NCBI GenBank assembly: GCA_964363055.1 | Contig: CAYIGN010000013.1 | Coordinates: forward strand, 1-15,517 | Origin: CAYIGN01 sp964363055 | Lineage (GTDB): Bacteria; Patescibacteriota; Minisyncoccia; Sungbacterales; HO2-52-23 | Length of the DNA: 15,517 nucleotides | Direction: 5' to 3' | Shown: piece by piece, positions 1 to 6,380 of the stretch | How positions within the stretch are numbered: the first letter of the stretch is position 1 | Layout: each line of letters starts with the position of its first letter | Notes under the pieces: generated by a model | What the model saw: only the letters and a program-made list of their open reading frames with translations | What the model was told of the DNA's origin: nothing | The model's database searches: none | Program-made: the position numbers and the translations under genes

Positions 1-61
1 GGACTCGAACCTCGATTTCAGCCTTCGGAGGGCTGCGCTCTATCCATTGAGCTATGGGGAC
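1..61 (-). tRNA. tRNA-Arg (anticodon CCG), 3' end cut off by window edge
   Basis: Read on the minus strand from 61, the sequence has a 7-nt acceptor 5' strand (GTCCCCA), a D arm (GCTC ... GAGC), an anticodon arm CAGCC-CTCCGAA-GGCTG and the start of a T arm with TTCGAGT. The seven-base loop puts CCG at positions 34-36, which reads the Arg codon CGG. The window ends at about tRNA position 62, so the end of the T stem and the acceptor 3' strand lie outside. Confidence 0.93.
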
Positions 62-75
62 ATCCGCACAATCGG

Positions 76-105
76 ATCATAACAAAAACGGTCGCCCGCA
101 GGCAA
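76..105 (-). promoter_or_regulatory. candidate promoter for the tRNA-Arg
   Basis: On the minus strand TTGCCT (105-100) and TATGAT (81-76) are separated by 18 nt, a plausible housekeeping-sigma promoter. Predicted initiation near 69 would give a leader of about 8 nt before the tRNA 5' end. The -35 lies inside the stem of the terminator of the upstream ABC gene, so the two signals overlap. This is pattern matching only. Confidence 0.4.
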
Positions 106-110
106 CCGTT
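83..110 (-). terminator. intrinsic terminator of the ABC exporter gene
   Basis: On the minus strand, right after the ABC gene stop, AACGGTTGCC pairs with GGCGACCGTT (one T-G wobble) around a TGCG loop. The 10-bp stem is followed by a short T run. It separates the exporter transcript from the tRNA. Confidence 0.8.
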
Positions 111-112
111 TA

Positions 113-1876
113 TCACACCGCAATAAACCCTCCGGCTTGCAGTTCCCACAATTTTTTGTAGAGGCCGTCGGGCTTCTCCAGCAACTCCTTATGAGACCCG
201 GTCTCATAGATCTCTCCATCGCGGATCACCACGATCCGATCCATCTTCATTATTGTGGAGAGGCGATGGGCAATGACGATGGTGGTGCGCCCCTCCATCA
301 GCCGCGATAGCGCCTCCTGAATCAGGCCTTCTGAATGTGAATCCAAACTTGAAGTCGCCTCGTCCAGAACTAGAATAGGCGCGTTCTTAAGAATTGCGCG
401 GGCGATTGCGACCCGCTGGCGCTCTCCGCCGGAAAGTTTAATTCCCCGCTCGCCGACGTAAGTGTCATAACCCTGCGGCAGCCGCTCAATGAATTCGTCG
501 CAATGGGCCTCGGCCGCCGCGGCCATCACTTCTCCATTGCTTGCGTCTCTCCTCCCGTAGCGGATATTCTCGCGTAATGTCCTATGAAATAAAATCGGAT
601 CCTGCGGGACCAAACTTACGTTGCGGCGCAGCGACTCCTGGGTGACATCGGCAATATTTTGTCCGTCAATGTAAATCCCGCCCGACTGCACGTCAAAGAA
701 ACGGAAGACCAGCGACACCAATGTTGATTTCCCGGCGCCCGACGGCCCCACCAACCCTACTTTTTCTCCGGGCCGGATGGTGAGATTGAAATTGCGGATA
801 ACATCACGCGTTTTGGTGTAGGTAAAATTTACCCCGCGCAATTCCACTTCACCGCGCTCAACCCGTAACTCCCGCGCCCCCGGTTTGTCAGCGACTTCAT
901 GCGGCATCGTCAAAATCTCGGTCATCTCCTCGGCATCCGCCAGGCGCCGGTAGATGTCACGGATCACCCGCCAGAAGTCCCACAGGCGGCGGAAGATCTG
1001 AATCAAATACCCCTGGATCAAGGCAAAGTCGCCCAAGGTTAAAACCCCTTGACTCCAAAGCCGGACCGCAAAAAGGAACGCCAGAAACTCCAAGGTAATC
1101 ATCATCGCTCCTTGGCCTCCCTCAATCCCGGCGCTCAGACGCGCGGTATGGCGCCAGGCGCGAAATTGCTTGTCGGTGAGGCGACTAAACCCGCCGCGCT
1201 CCGCATCCAGCGCCGTAAAAAGTTTGACGTTGGCGTTATTCGTAACCGTATCGGCCAGCTGGGCCGTAACCTCGCTGTCGGCGGCCGCTGCAGCCGCATC
1301 GTAGCGTAATTTGTAGGAGGCGAACCAATAGTTGGCCGAGAAAAAAATCGCGAGCCATCCCAAAAGCAAAAGACCCAGAGTCGCGTTCCAATACCAGAGT
1401 ACGGCCAAGGCAAAAATCACCCGCAGGAGCATCGGGAAAAGATCGGCGAGGAAGCGATCCGCGATGGTCTCAAACGCATCCACAAAGCGATTCACGCGCC
1501 GCACCAGCGACCCTACAAACCGATTCTGGAAAAACCCGAACGAATGCCGGTGAAGATACGCAAAACAGGAGTTGGCAAGATCAGTCGCCGCGCGCGGATA
1601 GAAAGAGGCGCTGACAAACCCGGTAATCCGGTAGCCGACCCATATAAAACCCCACAGCACAAAAATCTGGATGACGATCGCGGTAAGTTCTGCCGCCGTC
1701 TCGCCGGTGCGCTCAGCTTGGGCCAGCACGTCAAACAGCCGTTTATAGAAAAACGGAGTAACGGCTTCCAAGGCAGTCGCCGCGGCAAGCGACACCAGCA
1801 TTACGGCCAGCGCCCCGCGGTACTGGCGCGCGTGTTGCCAGAAGATTTTATAGGTTTGTCGGGTGACTGACTTCAT
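113..1876 (-). CDS. ABC exporter half-transporter (fused membrane and ATPase domains, MsbA/MDR type)
   Basis: A 587-residue ATP-driven exporter of the inner membrane. Residues about 20-320 form the hydrophobic six-helix ABC exporter domain. Residues about 340-580 form the ATPase. Visible motifs are Walker A GPSGAGKST (about 376-384), signature LSGGE (about 479-483), Walker B ILVLDEA followed by TSSLD (about 497-507) and the switch His in AHRLS (about 536). All catalytic residues are present and the length is normal for a half-transporter, which would work as a dimer. The substrate cannot be deduced; lipids, peptides or drugs are all possible. It has its own promoter (1926-1954) and terminator. 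No Shine-Dalgarno is seen before the ATG, only a hairpin ending 11 nt upstream. Confidence 0.95.
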   Translation of the reverse strand: MKSVTRQTYKIFWQHARQYRGALAVMLVSLAAATALEAVTPFFYKRLFDVLAQAERTGETAAELTAIVIQIFVLWGFIWVGYRITGFVSASFYPRAATDLANSCFAYLHRHSFGFFQNRFVGSLVRRVNRFVDAFETIADRFLADLFPMLLRVIFALAVLWYWNATLGLLLLGWLAIFFSANYWFASYKLRYDAAAAAADSEVTAQLADTVTNNANVKLFTALDAERGGFSRLTDKQFRAWRHTARLSAGIEGGQGAMMITLEFLAFLFAVRLWSQGVLTLGDFALIQGYLIQIFRRLWDFWRVIRDIYRRLADAEEMTEILTMPHEVADKPGARELRVERGEVELRGVNFTYTKTRDVIRNFNLTIRPGEKVGLVGPSGAGKSTLVSLVFRFFDVQSGGIYIDGQNIADVTQESLRRNVSLVPQDPILFHRTLRENIRYGRRDASNGEVMAAAAEAHCDEFIERLPQGYDTYVGERGIKLSGGERQRVAIARAILKNAPILVLDEATSSLDSHSEGLIQEALSRLMEGRTTIVIAHRLSTIMKMDRIVVIRDGEIYETGSHKELLEKPDGLYKKLWELQAGGFIAV

Positions 1877-1887
1877 TTCAAATGAAA

Positions 1888-1913
1888 ACTGTCCGGTATC
1901 CGCGCCGGACAGT
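1888..1913 (-). promoter_or_regulatory. leader hairpin or operator just before the ABC exporter start
   Basis: ACTGTCCGG and CCGGACAGT form a perfect 9-bp inverted repeat around an 8-nt loop. On the minus strand it is followed by TTTTC, so it resembles an intrinsic terminator. It lies about 6 nt after the predicted transcription start and 11 nt before the ATG, so it could stop read-through from the upstream gene, attenuate the gene, or be an operator. A second short inverted repeat (TTCATTT / AAATGAA around one base) overlaps the start codon. Confidence 0.6.
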
Positions 1914-1925
1914 AATTTGATTTAT

Positions 1926-1954
1926 ATTATACATCTTATGCAGAAAAGAGTCAA
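1926..1954 (-). promoter_or_regulatory. sigma70-type promoter of the ABC exporter
   Basis: On the minus strand TTGACT (1954-1949) and TATAAT (1931-1926), preceded by TG one base upstream (TG immediately before the hexamer region), are exactly 17 nt apart, a near-consensus promoter. The -35 overlaps the TGA stop of the upstream YkuK-family gene. Predicted start is near 1919, giving a leader of about 43 nt that contains the hairpin at 1888-1913. Confidence 0.72.
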
Positions 1955-2442
1955 GTATGCCTGTCGGCCACCACCGAGGCGCCGAAAGAGTAGGGCTTGA
2001 TGACCGGAGTAAAGTTGTAGCCCTTGATCATTCCTACCACCCCGTCAATCAGATCTTTGGTGGGCCCGTTTCGGCCGATATCCACGTGAATCTCGTTCCC
2101 ATCCCAGAAAAATTCATCTCCCAAGAGCTCCTGCAGCCGCGAGCGGACCTCTTGCGCCAAAGTGATGGAATTAATCGCCTCCTGCCAGATGCGATTATGC
2201 AGTGCCGCAAAAGTGTACTCGGGCGACTTGGTCCAGAAGTGGATCGCGCCGTTCCCGACGCGCCAGACAGTGACTGCGGTAATAAGCGCCACCGGACTGG
2301 AAGCGTCCGAATCCGTGCCAATGATAATCTTATAGAAACGCCCCGGTTCTTTTTTGACAAAGGCGACGATCTCGGCAAGCGCCGCTTCAAAGGGCAATCT
2401 CCCAAACGTCTGGCTATGGAAAGTTATATCAGTATGAGTCAT
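1951..2442 (-). CDS. YkuK-family (DUF458) RNase-H-like protein
   Basis: A protein of about 163 residues matching my memory of the DUF458/YkuK family, predicted to have a ribonuclease-H-like fold. It has the early acidic motif IGTDSD, a middle segment with conserved Glu and Ser-Ile (QEAINSITLAQ), HVDIGRNGPTKDLI with an acidic residue and NGPTK, and the ending KPYSFGASVVADRHT. The invariant Asp residues of the family are present, but a nuclease activity is not established for it. I chose the ATG at 2442; a TTG six codons upstream is in frame but lies inside the palindromic element. It follows the exonuclease-WYL gene with the palindrome filling the gap. Confidence 0.82.
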   Translation of the reverse strand: MTHTDITFHSQTFGRLPFEAALAEIVAFVKKEPGRFYKIIIGTDSDASSPVALITAVTVWRVGNGAIHFWTKSPEYTFAALHNRIWQEAINSITLAQEVRSRLQELLGDEFFWDGNEIHVDIGRNGPTKDLIDGVVGMIKGYNFTPVIKPYSFGASVVADRHT

Positions 2443-2447
2443 AACTG

Positions 2448-2607
2448 GAACCCATCTCAAAAATGGCTTTGAAGGCGAAATCGTGCGGATTTTGTCGCAA
2501 AGCCGCCGCCACAGGGGCTCTGCGTATCAGAGATACGCAGAGCCCCGAGAAGGCGGATGAGCAGAAATCCGCCGATTGCAGCCCAAATGCATTTTTGAGA
2601 TGGGTTC
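2448..2607. repeat. 160-bp palindromic (MITE-like) intergenic element
   Basis: The ends GAACCCATCTCAAAAATG (2448-2465) and its exact reverse complement (2590-2607) form 18-bp terminal inverted repeats. The centre is a perfect 15-bp inverted repeat, GGGGCTCTGCGTATC (2514-2528) and its complement (2532-2546), around AGA. Between them, matching segments such as GCGGATTT and CCGCC occur in both arms, so almost the whole element can fold into one long interrupted hairpin. It fills the gap between the stop of the exonuclease-WYL gene and the start of the YkuK-family gene. No transposase is encoded; it could be a non-autonomous element or an RNA-processing hairpin. Confidence 0.8.
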
Positions 2608-2610
2608 TGG

Positions 2611-3435
2611 TCATAATAGCGCGGTTTGTACATCCTGCGGTATGACGTAGCGCTCATCCGTCAGCCGGGCGGCCGCAATCCGGTTCATCCTGAAATTGCG
2701 CACGTCTCTGCGCAGATGACAATATGCTTCAATCTCGCCGTTGGGCTTGATCGCGCGCACTTCAATCATGCGCGCTTTTCTGAATCCTTTGCCGTCGGCA
2801 TCCTCGGAGGAGATGTACTCAATCGCGAGCCGCCGACGCTCAGCCAATGCTTGCGCTACGAGCGCCGCACTCGGCAGCTCCAAAGCCCCGGTCCACGACA
2901 CCGGAATGGAGTGAGTCCTGTGATCAATAAACGACTCAAACAAAACATGGCCGTTCTTTTTGCCGTATTCGTACAAATCCCGTGTGAGCCGTACGTCATC
3001 AAGACAATACTTTTTCACCTCTTCAATCCGGCCTTGCTTAAACCATTCCAGCGCTTCCAGGCCGTGGCCGGATTTGCTTTGTCCCAGCGTCGCTTTGGAC
3101 AATCCCTCAAGGCCGATCCGATGCCCCAGAAAATTCTGGGCGTCTTCAAAAATATCAGTTACTGCAACCCGGCTGAATGCATCCGCGCCCAGATACGGCT
3201 CAAGCACCGGAATGTCAAATCCTTTAATGTTAAAACCAACCACCCGTTCACTCTTCTCAATCATCCGGGCAAGCCGCGGCAATTCACTCTCTTCCAGCGC
3301 CGTAAATGCGTCCTCGGCATATGAATACACCCCGGCAATCGCAACCCCAAGTCCGCGGATATTGTGTTTCCCGCCGACATCCGCGAATGATTTTTTTGTT
3401 TCTACGTCAATGACGAGCGTATCATGCATACTCAT
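2611..3435 (-). CDS. DEDD-type 3'-5' exonuclease fused to a WYL domain
   Basis: About 274 residues. The N-terminal half (about 1-165) is an RNase-H-fold DEDD exonuclease: motif I IDVET (D10, E12), motif II GFNIKGFDIP near 65-76 and motif III with YCLDDVRLTRDLY near 140-155. The C-terminal part (about 185-262) resembles a WYL ligand-binding domain: ALAERRRLAIEY, then AYCHLRRDVRNFRMNRI. WYL domains are known mainly from regulators, several in defence loci. Longer reading to 3483 would start inside a perfect palindrome and upstream of the promoter, so the start is at 3435 or 3429. With the promoter at 3440-3468 the mRNA would begin at or within a few bases of the ATG, so it may be leaderless. 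It is divergent from the AAA+ regulator. Confidence 0.8.
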   Translation of the reverse strand: MSMHDTLVIDVETKKSFADVGGKHNIRGLGVAIAGVYSYAEDAFTALEESELPRLARMIEKSERVVGFNIKGFDIPVLEPYLGADAFSRVAVTDIFEDAQNFLGHRIGLEGLSKATLGQSKSGHGLEALEWFKQGRIEEVKKYCLDDVRLTRDLYEYGKKNGHVLFESFIDHRTHSIPVSWTGALELPSAALVAQALAERRRLAIEYISSEDADGKGFRKARMIEVRAIKPNGEIEAYCHLRRDVRNFRMNRIAAARLTDERYVIPQDVQTALL

Positions 3436-3439
3436 ACAC

Positions 3440-3468
3440 AGTATAATCGGTGTCTCCACGGAAGTAAA
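3440..3468 (-). promoter_or_regulatory. promoter of the exonuclease-WYL gene
   Basis: On the minus strand TTTACT (3468-3463) and TATACT (3445-3440) are 17 nt apart. Initiation about 7 nt downstream falls at 3433, on or next to the ATG at 3435. There is no room for a Shine-Dalgarno site. The spacer holds TGTCTCCACGG on the plus strand, resembling one arm of the neighbouring palindrome. Confidence 0.6.
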
Positions 3469-3469
3469 G

Positions 3470-3507
3470 CCATGGAGAGACACAGCTTATGCTATGTCTC
3501 TCCATGG
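3470..3507. promoter_or_regulatory. 38-bp palindrome between divergent promoters, candidate operator
   Basis: CCATGGAGAGACA (3470-3482) and its exact reverse complement (3495-3507) flank a 12-nt centre that itself pairs as AGC-TTAT-GCT, giving 13+3 bp with one mismatch. It fits exactly between the two -35 boxes, 3463-3468 on the minus and 3508-3513 on the plus strand. A third, degenerate half-site lies at 3451-3461. This position suits a shared operator; as RNA it would be a strong hairpin. Confidence 0.75.
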
Positions 3508-3536
3508 TTGACGCCCCGCGTTCCACGAGATATTAT
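3508..3536 (+). promoter_or_regulatory. sigma70-type promoter of the AAA+ regulator
   Basis: TTGACG (3508-3513) and TATTAT (3531-3536) are 17 nt apart. Predicted start is near 3543, giving a leader of about 54 nt. The -35 begins at the base after the palindrome. No -24/-12 sigma54 pattern is apparent. Confidence 0.65.
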
Positions 3537-3583
3537 GATGATAATTGAGTTCTTCAAAATCTTATCCTTCTAACGGTAGACGT

Positions 3584-3591
3584 AAAGGAGG
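3584..3591 (+). promoter_or_regulatory. strong Shine-Dalgarno of the AAA+ regulator
   Basis: AAAGGAGG lies 5 nt before the ATG at 3597 and fixes that start. It stands out because several genes of this window have no recognisable ribosome-binding site. Confidence 0.88.
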
Positions 3592-3596
3592 CGAAC

Positions 3597-4601
3597 ATGA
3601 AGACCGCTCCGGTTTCGGTGCGAGAAGTACTGAACTCAATGGTTATCGGCAGGAGTAAGGCGCTCAGAGCCGCGCTCGACAAGGTGGAACTGCTTGCGGA
3701 GCGTGATCCCCGGGGAAATACACCGGTGCTCCTGCAAGGAGAATCAGGTACGGGCAAAGATCTTTTTGCCCGCGCAATCCATTTGACCAGCGCGCGTAGC
3801 CAAAAACCCTTTGTCCCGATCAACTGCGGCGCGATCCCGGAAGGGTTGGCTGAGAGTACTCTCTTCGGCCACGAACGGGGCGCCTCCACCGGGGCGGTTG
3901 AGCGCCATGAAGGGTCTTTCGAGCAGGCAAATGGCGGAACACTTTTTCTGGACGAGGTCGCGAACCTGTCACGTAATGCGCAAGTAAAATTATTGCGCGT
4001 CCTACAAGATGGAAAGTTTCGACGTGTGGACGGAAGGGCTGTCATTGAAACGGATGCGCGGATCATTGCGGCAACCAATACAGATCTTGCCGCGGCGGTG
4101 GAAGAGGGGCTCTTTTGTGAAGACCTCTACTACCGAATCGTCATCAAGATCGACCTTCCCCCGCTGCACGAACGGCCGGAAGATATCCCGCTGCTTACGG
4201 AACACTTGCTGGAAAAACTCTGCAAGAAGAGCGGGCGCGCCGTACCACATATCAGCGATGGAGCGATGTCATTGCTCCAATCACACCCATGGCCGGGCAA
4301 TGTCCGAGAATTGGAGAATGCCCTCCAGCAATTGCTCGTTTTCTCCAGCGCCGTGGACTGTATTGACGATGGTGACGTCCGAAATCTGCTGCCCCAGGAC
4401 GCAGACCATCCCCTCACTCTCGCGGCAAAGTTAAGGATAGCTGAACGTGAGTTTATCAAGGAGGCCCTGCAAGAGACAAAAGGGAATCGGGCCAAGGCCG
4501 CGAAGTATCTTCGAGTCAACCGCTCCACATTCTACCGGAAAATGAACAGCTTGGATCCTGACGGAGTATACGGTCTGCGATCGCTAGGTTACGAGGCATG
4601 A
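3597..4601 (+). CDS. receiver-less sigma54-type AAA+ transcriptional regulator with altered key motifs
   Basis: 334 residues with no N-terminal sensory or receiver domain. The AAA+ core follows bacterial enhancer-binding proteins: Walker A GESGTGKD (about 49-56), Walker B GTLFLDE (about 114-120), sensor I IIAATN and sensor II WPGNVRELEN. The C-terminus has a Fis-type helix-turn-helix (GNRAKAAKYLRVNRSTFYRKM). Two family-defining residues are changed. The sigma54-contact loop GAFTGA reads GASTGA (about 99-104), and the FRED motif carrying a putative arginine finger reads FCED. Each is one T/C transition away from the usual codon. It therefore may not activate sigma54 polymerase and may act as a DNA-binding regulator in the manner of TyrR, or be decaying. 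It is the only plus-strand gene and carries its own sigma70-type promoter next to a palindrome. Confidence 0.92.
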   Translation: MKTAPVSVREVLNSMVIGRSKALRAALDKVELLAERDPRGNTPVLLQGESGTGKDLFARAIHLTSARSQKPFVPINCGAIPEGLAESTLFGHERGASTGAVERHEGSFEQANGGTLFLDEVANLSRNAQVKLLRVLQDGKFRRVDGRAVIETDARIIAATNTDLAAAVEEGLFCEDLYYRIVIKIDLPPLHERPEDIPLLTEHLLEKLCKKSGRAVPHISDGAMSLLQSHPWPGNVRELENALQQLLVFSSAVDCIDDGDVRNLLPQDADHPLTLAAKLRIAEREFIKEALQETKGNRAKAAKYLRVNRSTFYRKMNSLDPDGVYGLRSLGYEA

Positions 4602-4648
4602 GAGCTCTAACCTAATCTCGTGCGGCGCTGCCACATCCATCACTAAAC

Positions 4649-4673
4649 AACCCCCTCCCGGGGGTTCTTTATT
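4649..4673 (+). terminator. terminator between convergent genes
   Basis: AACCCCC (4649-4655) pairs with GGGGGTT (4660-4666) around TCCC, followed by CTTTATT on the plus strand. It ends the AAA+ regulator transcript 48 nt after the stop. The reverse side is followed by GTTTAG, so it may also work weakly for the converging hydrolase gene. Confidence 0.75.
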
Positions 4674-4712
4674 GTAACGGCGCTGTCTAATTGTACAATG
4701 CTCAATAGTATT

Positions 4713-6119
4713 TCACAGCGCCTCTTTTACGTATCTATCAAAAAACTGCAGCGCGCGCTCGGCCGCGAGCGGCCAGGAGTCAGCAAACTTATGTTTCTCT
4801 CCAGGGTAGCGATAGAATTCGGCTCGCTTGCCCAGACGAGTGAGAGCTGAGAATATTTTTTCGGAGAAGAGAATCGGGACTGCGGTATCGGCCTCACCAT
4901 GATGGAGCTGGACCGGTGAGGCCACATCTGCAAAATAGGTCAAGGGAGAAATGCGCCTATACATCTCGGCTCCCGGCGGGCCATACGTCTGACGGAGCAG
5001 AGCAATCTCCTCGGGTGAGAACATATAGAAATTATCCTCCGCGCCCGCGCTGACTGGAGCAAAAAGAACGTATGCTCGCACGTCTTCAGAAAGCACCATC
5101 GCGCCCAGAGCGCTCGCCGCACCCATGGATTGCCCCCACATTCCAATTCGTTCCAAATCCATACTGGCGGCTCGGGCTGATTTGAGGGCTTGGATCAACG
5201 CCAACATCTCTTTGGTGGAACTCATTGAAAAATCAGGCCGCCGCTCTCCAGCGGCGCTTGAGGAGAGACGATCGGAGCGGGAGTCAAAATGGATAGTGAT
5301 ATATCCATGGCGGACGAAAAAGTCCCCTTCACGGCTTGATCCGCCGCGCACGGCCTGACTTGCCATCGGCAGCAGCTCTTGATTAAAGATGAGAACCGGA
5401 AATCCGCCTGCCGGGACCGGGCCGCCGGGAACATGCATGAAGCCGCCCACTACGCGATCATCCGCATGGTACGTGAACGAAAATGTGCGGTATGCGCTAT
5501 TGGTCTGGATCGGTCCGCGCAGAGAAAAATTACTGCCTGCCGGAGGGCGGCCGCGGAGAAACTCAATTGTATACTCTTCTGCTCGCGGCTGCGGCGGTAG
5601 AGAGCCCGCGGCGGCGAGTCGAGCGTCAGCGGTACCCGCGCGCGCAATCGCTCCCATATCAACCTTGACCCGATCTCCGATTCGCACCCCATGGCGACTC
5701 GCAAAACCCGAGCCGGCTTCCAGGACCATCTGGGCCGGCGCGTCCGGCCGGTATATAGGGAGGGCCGCGTCACTTACACCAATAGTAGGAGGAGAGACAT
5801 TTTCCTCTAAATCAACCACTATTCCGTCCCTGATCCAAAAAATGTCAATCGGGAAGCGCATTCCCTTCATCCAAATAGCGTAGTAGTCCGGCTTCTCAAA
5901 AAGAAAAAGCATGCCCTCTTGATCCGAAAGCGTCTCGCGACCAGCCAATCCGGTCTCGCGCGAACGCAGATCCGCTGCAACTTCGGCAATCAGTGCTTTG
6001 TCATTGATACGTACTTTGACAAAATCCCGCTCTGCGATCGGCGGCATAGTAAAAAGCGCCCCCATTCCTAATCCCAGGAGCGCCACCGCTCCAAATATAA
6101 TCGCGCGAAAATACCCCAT
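4713..6119 (-). CDS. membrane-anchored DUF192 - alpha/beta hydrolase (S9-like) fusion
   Basis: 468 residues from the ATG at 6119. A hydrophobic segment at residues 5-25 follows MGYFRA and has no lipobox Cys, so it is a signal anchor or signal peptide. Residues about 33-160 are a DUF192 domain (RSRETGLAGR, GMLFLFEKPDYYAIWMKGM, PIDIFWI). Residues about 195-465 form an alpha/beta hydrolase of prolyl-oligopeptidase or dienelactone-hydrolase type, with nucleophile elbow GQSMGA (S331), D411 in GEADTAVP and H443 in GEKHKF, so the triad is complete. The reading frame runs on to 6245, but that part overlaps the tail of a different hydrolase remnant in another frame, so the later ATG is preferred. It probably acts outside the cytoplasmic membrane; substrate unknown. 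Confidence 0.85.
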   Translation of the reverse strand: MGYFRAIIFGAVALLGLGMGALFTMPPIAERDFVKVRINDKALIAEVAADLRSRETGLAGRETLSDQEGMLFLFEKPDYYAIWMKGMRFPIDIFWIRDGIVVDLEENVSPPTIGVSDAALPIYRPDAPAQMVLEAGSGFASRHGVRIGDRVKVDMGAIARAGTADARLAAAGSLPPQPRAEEYTIEFLRGRPPAGSNFSLRGPIQTNSAYRTFSFTYHADDRVVGGFMHVPGGPVPAGGFPVLIFNQELLPMASQAVRGGSSREGDFFVRHGYITIHFDSRSDRLSSSAAGERRPDFSMSSTKEMLALIQALKSARAASMDLERIGMWGQSMGAASALGAMVLSEDVRAYVLFAPVSAGAEDNFYMFSPEEIALLRQTYGPPGAEMYRRISPLTYFADVASPVQLHHGEADTAVPILFSEKIFSALTRLGKRAEFYRYPGEKHKFADSWPLAAERALQFFDRYVKEAL

Positions 6120-6177
6120 TCTACTCAAGGTAGATACACTGCATCTTCCGTTCTTGTCATCAAGATCATCGTCGTAG

Positions 6178-6275
6178 TCATGGTCTGCTATCAAACCGTG
6201 TAAGCCACTGTGCGAGCTCGTCCATAAATTCGGGGTTGCGCTCAAGCATTGTCGTGCCGTGGCCGGCGTTGGTAA
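6178..6275 (-). pseudogene. C-terminal remnant of an alpha/beta hydrolase
   Basis: The minus frame ending at 6178 translates to TNAGHGTTMLERNP, then EFMDELAQWLTRF, which looks like the last 30 or so residues of an alpha/beta hydrolase, including the region of the catalytic His (AGHG). Upstream the frame continues only through the inverted-repeat element at 6276-6380 and has no hydrolase-like sequence. The gene appears cut by that element or by recombination at it. This is judged by eye from the short motif, so moderate confidence. Confidence 0.5.
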
Positions 6276-6380
6276 ACCCCGTTAGAAGCTCACGCGGGGC
6301 ATTAAATCCCGCGCTCGCTAAGGCTGTCCGACACTCATCCCCGCGCCAAGCGACGCGGGGCGTTCTGCTTCTAACGGGGT
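6276..6380. repeat. 105-bp element with 14-bp terminal inverted repeats
   Basis: ACCCCGTTAGAAGC (6276-6289) is the exact reverse complement of GCTTCTAACGGGGT (6367-6380). The interior has short G+C-rich repeats with CGCGGGG. A related fragment, CTGTTAGAAG, lies just outside at 6401-6410. I see no transposase and no clear target duplication. It abuts the hydrolase remnant and may be a non-autonomous mobile element or REP-like repeat. Confidence 0.65.

Noticed and set aside
2443..2460. TTG start of the YkuK-family protein at 2460
   Set aside because: It lies in the terminal inverted repeat of the palindromic element; the ATG at 2442 gives a family-like N-terminus.
2626..3324. Long plus-strand open frame of 232 codons opposite the exonuclease
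   Set aside because: It is a shadow of the minus-strand gene, whose domain motifs are clear; the antisense frame has no recognisable domain or ribosome-binding site.
3436..3483. Exonuclease start at 3483
   Set aside because: It lies inside the palindrome and upstream of the predicted promoter, and the DEDD domain normally begins just before the IDVET motif.
6120..6245. 42-residue N-terminal extension of the DUF192-hydrolase from the ATG at 6245
   Set aside because: It is the out-of-frame reading of the hydrolase remnant, is rich in Asp/His without domain character, and would put the membrane anchor in the middle; the ATG at 6119 directly precedes the anchor.
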